DNA of 11,764 nt, taken from assembly GCA_030630585.1 (NCBI GenBank), contig DAOVMU010000026.1:1-11764 (forward strand), in the 5' to 3' direction. Position 1 is the stretch's first letter. Each line of letters opens with the position of its first letter. This DNA is from Candidatus Bathyarchaeota archaeon. GTDB taxonomy: Archaea > Thermoproteota > Bathyarchaeia > Bathyarchaeales > Bathycorpusculaceae. Shown here in pieces: positions 6,778 to 11,764 of the stretch. Made by a program: the position numbers and the translations under genes. A model generated the notes under the pieces. The model was not told where the DNA came from. It saw nothing but the letters and a program-made list of their open reading frames with translations, and made no database searches.

Positions 6778-7725
6778 ATGCAAAATGTAAGTATCGTTCT
6801 CACATGTTACAATGGTGCTCGATGGATTAGTAGAGCTATTGAGAGCATTTTAGTCCAAACCTACGAAGATTTTGAACTTGTAATTGTAGATGATGGATCG
6901 ACGGATAGCTCCAAAGAGGTAGTGGCTTCACATCTATGTGATAAACGGGTGCGTTACATCTATCAGGAAAATAGTGGCTTTTCATCGGCTGTAAATAGAG
7001 GAATAAAGGAAGGCAGCGGCAGTGTCATCGGCTTTATAGGCCAAGACGACCTGTGGATGCCCAATAAATTGGAGTTGCAGCTCAAATATTTCAGTGAACA
7101 CAAAGACGTAGATCTTATTCATTCAAATTATTGTTCCATTGATTCTGAAGGGCGGATAATAGAAGTGAGGGACATTAAGATACCGAATTTTTCTTCAAAG
7201 AAGAAAGTAGTCGAGCAGCTCTTTCTAAATAATTTCATCGGGTTTGAGACCGTTCTTGTGAAAAGAAGGTGTTTTGATGAAGTCGGTTATTTCGATGAAC
7301 AAATGGTGGGCTTCTCAGATCACGACATATGGCTGAGGATTGCTGGAAGTTTCAACATTGGATACTTGGATCTGCCTTTGGTTGAAAAACGTGAACACGA
7401 ATTCCAATTATCAAAAGTCAGAATAGAAGCCGTCCTGAAAGACGAGTTTCTAATGGTTAAGAAGGCTATAGATCGCTACCCATTCCTAAAAAGGGTTGAA
7501 GGAAAGAAATTAGCATCTTTGTACTATGCATGGGGCACAGTCCTGCTACAGAAAGGAAACAACAAGAAAGCAAAACAAAAATTCATTAGAGCAATCAAGT
7601 GTCAACCCGCGAAACTAAAGGCAACCGCAGCTTACATAACGCCTGCTCTATACACCCTGATGTGGAACCATTACAGAAAGACCGCACCAGAAGTCCGTAC
7701 AGGATTAAAATGGCTTGAAGGCTAA
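6778..7725 (+). CDS. GT2 family glycosyltransferase with TPR-like C-terminal tail
   Basis: A 315-residue soluble enzyme. The GT-A domain fills residues 3-200: SIVLTCYNG at 5-13, IVDDGSTD at 36-43 for nucleotide binding, NSGFSSAVNRG at 65-75, the DxD-type metal site GQDDLW (Asp90, Asp91), and the FSDHDIWLR acceptor/base region with Asp181 and Asp183. Residues ~243-278 resemble one tetratricopeptide helix pair (aromatic YYAWG, then a Gly-Asn turn, then KAKQKFIRAI), a known add-on of GT2 enzymes in glycan clusters that can bind partners. No membrane helix is present. The ATG has a GAGGAG site nine bases upstream. After the TAA stop the same frame stays open for another 35 codons to 7833, so a longer ancestral protein is possible. 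It probably adds one sugar to the lipid-linked glycan made by this cluster; which sugar is unknown. Confidence 0.9.
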   Translation: MQNVSIVLTCYNGARWISRAIESILVQTYEDFELVIVDDGSTDSSKEVVASHLCDKRVRYIYQENSGFSSAVNRGIKEGSGSVIGFIGQDDLWMPNKLELQLKYFSEHKDVDLIHSNYCSIDSEGRIIEVRDIKIPNFSSKKKVVEQLFLNNFIGFETVLVKRRCFDEVGYFDEQMVGFSDHDIWLRIAGSFNIGYLDLPLVEKREHEFQLSKVRIEAVLKDEFLMVKKAIDRYPFLKRVEGKKLASLYYAWGTVLLQKGNNKKAKQKFIRAIKCQPAKLKATAAYITPALYTLMWNHYRKTAPEVRTGLKWLEG

Positions 7726-7733
7726 AAATCCAA

Positions 7734-7751
7734 AAAGTCTCAAGAGGCTTT
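7734..7751 (+). terminator. Short hairpin after the GT2 stop, possible weak 3' end
   Basis: AAAGTCT (7734-7740) pairs with AGGCTTT (7745-7751) over seven pairs including one G-U, with a CAAG loop. It starts eight bases after the stop at 7725. No T-run follows, so termination would be weak at best; it could merely mark or protect an mRNA end. Confidence 0.2.
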
Positions 7752-7782
7752 ACTCACAGTCCTTGAATCCACGAGAAGACAT

Positions 7783-7833
7783 ATGTCAGTCAAATTAATC
7801 AAAGAGTTGTTAGCATACCTGAAGGTGAGATGA
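7783..7833 (+). CDS. Possible 16-codon leader frame ahead of the giant gene
   Basis: The frame ATG TCA GTC ... AGA TGA encodes a 16-residue Lys/Leu-rich amphipathic peptide (MSVKLIKELLAYLKVR). Its stop (7831-7833) lies one base before the ATA proposed as start of the giant gene, and its last codons contain that gene's GGTGA site. This copies the gmd-fcl junction, where a stop also lies one base before an ATA. It might deliver ribosomes for reinitiation. Against this, it has only a weak upstream ribosome binding site and is short enough to arise by chance. It also lies in the same frame as the preceding GT2, so it could be the remnant of a longer C-terminus. Confidence 0.25.
   Translation: MSVKLIKELLAYLKVR
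7824..7828 (+). promoter_or_regulatory. Ribosome binding site pointing to an ATA start of the giant gene
   Basis: GGTGA is followed by six bases and then ATA at 7835, the spacing used by the TTG gene at 2828. The ATG at 7830 is only one base beyond the site, in another frame, and stops after two codons. Confidence 0.5.
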
Positions 7834-7834
7834 C

Positions 7835-10800
7835 ATAAGCCTAAGAATTAATATTTGTACCGCCGTCTCCATCATCTTTTCTTTAGCGAGTTTATCGTTT
7901 TTTTGGCTAGTTTCGAATTTATTTGATGAAACGCTAATATTCTACTTAGGTATTCCGTCATCGTTAGCAATCTTGTTCTTTTTCCTCCAATCTTTACATT
8001 CTGGTAACAGCAAAAAAATAGTTAGAGTTACACTACGTTCACCAAATTTAGTTCTATACATCGTCACAATAATGGCAGCACTTACAGTTCTATTAGTCCC
8101 TCCATACATGGGGTCAATGCTCGAATGGATGAAAATTCCGCTAATTAACTGGTTAAGATACATGGCGTCCTTACTGCTGACCACATTCCTTCCAGGCTAT
8201 TTCCTCCTAAAAATATTAGATAGAAAGGGCTCTGTCACTGGCAGCATCGTTACGGTGCTATCTTATCTTTTGAGCCTATTCATAGCATTCGTTGTAGGAT
8301 TCTTTATACTCTTGTCAGGAAATGCCGTAGGTTCATTAGGGTCACCGATGGTGATAACAATAAACTTAGCCCTCATTATTCTTTATCATTTTACCCATCA
8401 AAAGAAGATTGAAGGTTATCTGTTAACCATGAACTGGCTCGAGATTGGACTCATCTTATCCATATTGACAGTGGTTACAGTAGGATCGATAGCTGTGATG
8501 ATCGATAACATGCCATTAAGCTCAGGGGACATGCAAATCCATCATGGACTTGCGCTTCAATACTCCAATGGTTTTCCTGTTTACGGTGGAATGCTAATTG
8601 CCTTTCCAGGAGGATACTTGTTTCACATCTATCTAGCTGTCCTATTCGCTTTATCGGGCATTCCGTCTGCGGTAGCCGAACAAGGCTTATACATTTTAAG
8701 CTTTATGGTCGTACTTGCATTTTATTCTTCAACTAAAGTCTGGTTTAATAGTGATGAAGACAAGAAAATTCCATCGATAGCCACTATGCTTTCAATTCTT
8801 CTCGGTTTCGGAGGATTATATACATTATACTTAAAATTTTCCGCGTCTACCTATAGCATTATCCAGCTTTTAGGCAGCACAACTTCCAAAACATATGACA
8901 TTTATATGCGTTTCCTTTATTTACCCGACGTTGTTGCTCCGATATGGAACATAGGATTGCCTGCTTTCTTCGCACTTTTATACTTTCTTAAAAAGGACGC
9001 TTGTAACATAACTAAAACCATAATCATACCGATTCTAGTAGCTCTCAGTTACCTAGGGCATGCAAGCGAAATGTTCTTTTTCACTCTTATTCTCTTTATT
9101 TACACATTATTCTTTAAGGGAAGCGACCGAAAGAAATTTGGTCCATACGTACTGTTAGGCTTAGTCACCGTGGCTCTGGTAGACTTAGCCGCTCCTGCTC
9201 AGATGTATATATTTTTCACATCTGCAGGAGGAAAAATTCTTTCACTTCCATTCCTTGTCTCCCTATTTCTAGCCACTTTAACAAGCATTATGGAACTGCT
9301 ACAAGATAGGCGCTTGATCTATCCTTCCTTAGTTAAGGTCAAGAATTCGTTGTTTAAAAAGTTAGAAACGAGTTGGCGATATAGCAGGTGGATTTTACTC
9401 TATACTTATATTTTCTTTTTTATAGTTTGGCTCACGGTTGAGAAAAATTTTAACCTTTGGGAATGGGGAGGTTACAGTTTTACACCTTTTTTCGTTTTTC
9501 CATTACGGCTTGGTGTTGTAGGTTCACTAGCAATAATTTGTATCTTCATGTACTTTGGGAGAATCATGCAGGATAGGCATTTACTTTTCTTTCTTTCACT
9601 GATCCCAGTGGGTTTCATATTAGAACAAACAGCCAACTATTATTCAGTTTATTATCCTGCCTATAGATATGCAACTCTAACTTTTGTTGGAGCTTCTCTT
9701 ATAGCCGCATATGGCATCACAAGGGCATTACATAAAGTAGCCAATGTTGCATTGCCATCAATAAAACGAAAGATCATAGTATGCGCGCTTCTCAACATCT
9801 TTATGGTCAGTAGTCTGTTAAGCACTACTCTATACTACGTTAACGCCTCCTACTATTCTAGGTACAGTGAGCTATCACAAGACGAGGTCAGTGCTCTTAA
9901 TTATATTCATCGACACACAGTGACCAATGATAGCGTTCTCGCGTTCACCGAAGAATCCATATACAGATTGAGAAACTTTGCAGGGGTAAACCCCGTACAG
10001 GACGCTCAACGCTGGTCTAAACTTCTGCTTTCAACATTAAACCCATATATCATAACTTACGTTCTCAGCTCATCTAACGTGAAGTTTATTTACGTAACGC
10101 AAAGGGACTTTGAACTACTAAACTCTAATGATGTTTTAAGCACCATTGTTAGTTACTTTCCAAAAGCTTTCGAAAATGAGTATGTAACTATATATGAAGT
10201 TCCTTCTTTGACTCCTCCATCTCCTGAAGTATCTGTCGGCGTTCTACACTTTTCTCCCTCGCTACAAGTGCTTGAAGACGCCCTATGGATTGATGACGCA
10301 TTTACTGAAGGGTGGTATGCGTTTCAGCAATATGGTCAGGTTAAAAGTCATAAATCTGAAGTGGGAGACGGGGATATGAGGATATCAGTAGTCTCCAATC
10401 AGCCTGGGACCGTGTGGGCTGGTTATGCTCTTTCAGGCTTAGCTCTGAACACAACAACCTACTCAGCTTTCTCCTTTAGATATCATGTAGAGAACAATCT
10501 TACGTGGTTCACTCTCCAATTGTGGAATTCGTCAAACGAGTTGTTCTACTACATTGGTCACCTAACAGACAAAACCTTTACAACAAGAGTATTTCCGTTA
10601 CCAGAGAACCAAACAGTTACTAGAATCGAGATTATTGTAGAAACAGTCAAAGACGCTCCTACAAATGCTACAGCATGTGCGTACATTGATTATGTCAAGT
10701 TTTCACCTGAAGTCCTATCATGGAAGGATGATACCTTTCTGAGAGATTGGGCATCCTATAAGAAATATGGAAACGTATCTGATTGGGGTGCACATTCCGA

Positions 10801-11764
10801 CGGTGACCTACTAAAAGTAAGTGTCACTTCAAATCAGAGTGGACGCATTTGGATCAGCTACTCACTTCCTCTTGCGCTAAAAACCAAGAAGTCTATTTTA
10901 TCATTCCGATATAGGGTAAACAATGATTACACATGGTTCACAATCATGCTTCAAAACGCTTCACACAGATTCTTCTTCTATACAGGGCATCTCACAGACC
11001 GAATGTTCACTACAAAATCATACTTGCTACCGGATGATCAAACCATAACTCGAGTTGAAATCATCGTTGAAACAATGGACGAAGCACCAGCCAGAACATC
11101 AGCTACTGCAGAAGTTGACTATATAGAAATATCGCCAAGCCCGTTTTCAAAAGACGATGCATTCCCATCGCTTTTTGCCTCTCTTTTACCTTCAAAATAC
11201 TCGATACTCTATGTAGATGACATATTAATGGAAAAACTAGGCATATGCATTGCGAATTACACACATGTTATGTTAACCTCTGACCCCCTAATTCCAATTG
11301 AACCTCTCCTTAACTGGACCTTGGATGGAAATATTCTAACTGTTCTTAACACTCGTGGAAATGGGTTTTTCGCCAAATTACTAGAATTGAATGATTCGTC
11401 TCCTACGTTCCTAAGTAAAGAGCTAGGCGCAGGCAAAATCCTATACGTAAATTGTTTTCCCATAATTGAAGCCGGAAATCAATCCAAGCTACTTCAACAG
11501 GATTTTATAAAGAAAGTTCAAGAAGCCTTAGCATTAGATGAGTACAAACATAGAATAGATGCACTTCCAGTTTACAATTCAGCTTCAGGCAATATTGAAA
11601 GCAAAGGCGACTTGTACATTTTGACGGATGTTCTAATGCTACATGGTTCAATAAATCTGACAAACTCTCCTTTTCCAGTGAATGAATCCACAGAAATCAA
11701 GGTTTATGGCAAGGTCAATTTAAAGATTAAAAACACAACATTGCAGATTTTTCCATCCGAATCA
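7835..11764 (+). CDS. Giant GT-C-like membrane protein with large glycosylated ectodomain, 3'-truncated by window edge
   Basis: The frame stays open for 1310 codons to the window end. Residues 1-~669 are polytopic: helices near 7-27, 34-54, 72-89, 106-126 (with a PGYFLL motif), 136-161, 167-184 and 202-223, then several more up to ~669. After the helix ending at 223 comes an outside loop with SGDMQIHHG (229-238; Asp232, His236, His237) and a PGGYLFH motif, a pattern typical of GT-C glycosyltransferases and related archaeal membrane families. GT-C enzymes use lipid-phosphate sugars outside the membrane. Residues 683-~800 form an extracytoplasmic domain. 818-962 and 963-1105 are tandem beta-rich repeats, 1106-~1200 resemble an alpha/beta fold perhaps of glutamine-amidotransferase type, and the end is beta-rich. 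Start: the last in-frame stop is at 7826; ATA 7835 has GGTGA six bases upstream. TTG 7970 and ATG 8072 are in frame but would remove the first helices. A one-base loss after ATG 7830 is the alternative. Fold class is probable; substrate is unknown. Confidence 0.75.
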   Translation, partial: MSLRINICTAVSIIFSLASLSFFWLVSNLFDETLIFYLGIPSSLAILFFFLQSLHSGNSKKIVRVTLRSPNLVLYIVTIMAALTVLLVPPYMGSMLEWMKIPLINWLRYMASLLLTTFLPGYFLLKILDRKGSVTGSIVTVLSYLLSLFIAFVVGFFILLSGNAVGSLGSPMVITINLALIILYHFTHQKKIEGYLLTMNWLEIGLILSILTVVTVGSIAVMIDNMPLSSGDMQIHHGLALQYSNGFPVYGGMLIAFPGGYLFHIYLAVLFALSGIPSAVAEQGLYILSFMVVLAFYSSTKVWFNSDEDKKIPSIATMLSILLGFGGLYTLYLKFSASTYSIIQLLGSTTSKTYDIYMRFLYLPDVVAPIWNIGLPAFFALLYFLKKDACNITKTIIIPILVALSYLGHASEMFFFTLILFIYTLFFKGSDRKKFGPYVLLGLVTVALVDLAAPAQMYIFFTSAGGKILSLPFLVSLFLATLTSIMELLQDRRLIYPSLVKVKNSLFKKLETSWRYSRWILLYTYIFFFIVWLTVEKNFNLWEWGGYSFTPFFVFPLRLGVVGSLAIICIFMYFGRIMQDRHLLFFLSLIPVGFILEQTANYYSVYYPAYRYATLTFVGASLIAAYGITRALHKVANVALPSIKRKIIVCALLNIFMVSSLLSTTLYYVNASYYSRYSELSQDEVSALNYIHRHTVTNDSVLAFTEESIYRLRNFAGVNPVQDAQRWSKLLLSTLNPYIITYVLSSSNVKFIYVTQRDFELLNSNDVLSTIVSYFPKAFENEYVTIYEVPSLTPPSPEVSVGVLHFSPSLQVLEDALWIDDAFTEGWYAFQQYGQVKSHKSEVGDGDMRISVVSNQPGTVWAGYALSGLALNTTTYSAFSFRYHVENNLTWFTLQLWNSSNELFYYIGHLTDKTFTTRVFPLPENQTVTRIEIIVETVKDAPTNATACAYIDYVKFSPEVLSWKDDTFLRDWASYKKYGNVSDWGAHSDGDLLKVSVTSNQSGRIWISYSLPLALKTKKSILSFRYRVNNDYTWFTIMLQNASHRFFFYTGHLTDRMFTTKSYLLPDDQTITRVEIIVETMDEAPARTSATAEVDYIEISPSPFSKDDAFPSLFASLLPSKYSILYVDDILMEKLGICIANYTHVMLTSDPLIPIEPLLNWTLDGNILTVLNTRGNGFFAKLLELNDSSPTFLSKELGAGKILYVNCFPIIEAGNQSKLLQQDFIKKVQEALALDEYKHRIDALPVYNSASGNIESKGDLYILTDVLMLHGSINLTNSPFPVNESTEIKVYGKVNLKIKNTTLQIFPSES
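10286..10720 (+). repeat. Tandem ectodomain repeat, copy 1 (145 codons)
   Basis: It begins WIDDAF and ends at the Ser before the Trp of copy 2. Strong shared blocks with copy 2 are SNQ, SFRY, TWFT, GHLTD, FTT, QT-TR-EIIVET, AP and DY. The alternating hydrophobic pattern and the final DY strand suggest a jelly-roll, carbohydrate-binding-like fold; that is inference. Confidence 0.85.
10721..11149 (+). repeat. Tandem ectodomain repeat, copy 2 (143 codons)
   Basis: It begins WKDDTF and ends with the ISPSPFS region. By eye it is roughly 40-45% identical to copy 1 in protein, with no linker between them. The DNA has diverged well beyond the protein motifs, so the duplication is old and kept by selection. 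Confidence 0.85.

Noticed and set aside
7830..7838. ATG at 7830 as the start of the giant gene
   Set aside because: It is out of frame and meets TAA after two codons. It works only if one base is missing from the sequence, and it sits too close to the GGTGA site.
7942..8184. Minus-strand open frame of 80 codons
   Set aside because: It lies fully within the giant + strand gene, whose frame is much longer and has clear membrane helices; the minus-strand product shows no motif.
1..11764. Mobile elements, CRISPR arrays, tRNA or rRNA genes, defence systems
   Set aside because: No direct short repeats with spacers, no transposase motifs, no tRNA-like cloverleaf and no nuclease or helicase motifs were seen on either strand.

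Overview
The window looks like a piece of an archaeal surface-glycan gene cluster. The reasons are a dolichyl-phosphate-mannose-synthase-like glycosyltransferase with C-terminal membrane helices, strong GGTGA ribosome binding sites, frequent ATA, AGA and AGG codons, and a very large membrane protein whose outer half is full of N-glycosylation sequons. A TACK-type lineage such as Bathyarchaeia fits the style of these genes, but that is a guess without a marker gene. All genes lie on the + strand and are tightly packed. No gap between genes exceeds about 115 bases, and there are no RNA genes, insertion sequences or CRISPR arrays.

Layout. Positions 1-707 hold the 3' part of a GT2 polyprenyl-phosphate glycosyltransferase. 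Positions 774-1817 and about 1819-2778 are gmd and fcl, which together convert GDP-mannose to GDP-L-fucose. Positions 2828-5151 hold a membrane-anchored GT2 and a divergent GT4 whose stop and start codons overlap. Positions 5245-6438 are a canonical GT4, 6474-6662 a small two-helix membrane protein, and 6778-7725 a soluble GT2 with a TPR-like tail. From about 7835 to the window end runs an open frame of 1310 codons. It encodes a polytopic GT-C-like membrane protein joined to a large extracytoplasmic part that includes two tandem copies of a ~145-residue beta-rich domain. This frame has no usable ATG, GTG or TTG near its beginning, which makes it easy to miss.

How the genes fit together. gmd and fcl supply GDP-fucose. 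The GT2 and GT4 enzymes would build a glycan on a lipid carrier on the cytoplasmic face. The first enzyme would make a lipid-phosphate sugar, the donor type that GT-C enzymes use outside the membrane. The giant protein could be such a GT-C enzyme, and it carries its own putative glycan-binding domains. No oligosaccharyltransferase with a recognisable AglB motif, flippase or polymerase is visible, so neighbouring DNA probably holds the rest.

Most worth a second look: (1) two genes, fcl and the giant protein, whose best start is an ATA codon six bases after a GGTG(A/G) ribosome binding site and one base after an upstream stop; (2) a 14-pair hairpin that would bury the ribosome binding site and first start-codon base of the GT2 at 2828; (3) the architecture of the giant protein and its 17-to-1 sequon asymmetry; (4) a reversal of GC skew at the giant gene although all genes are co-directional.
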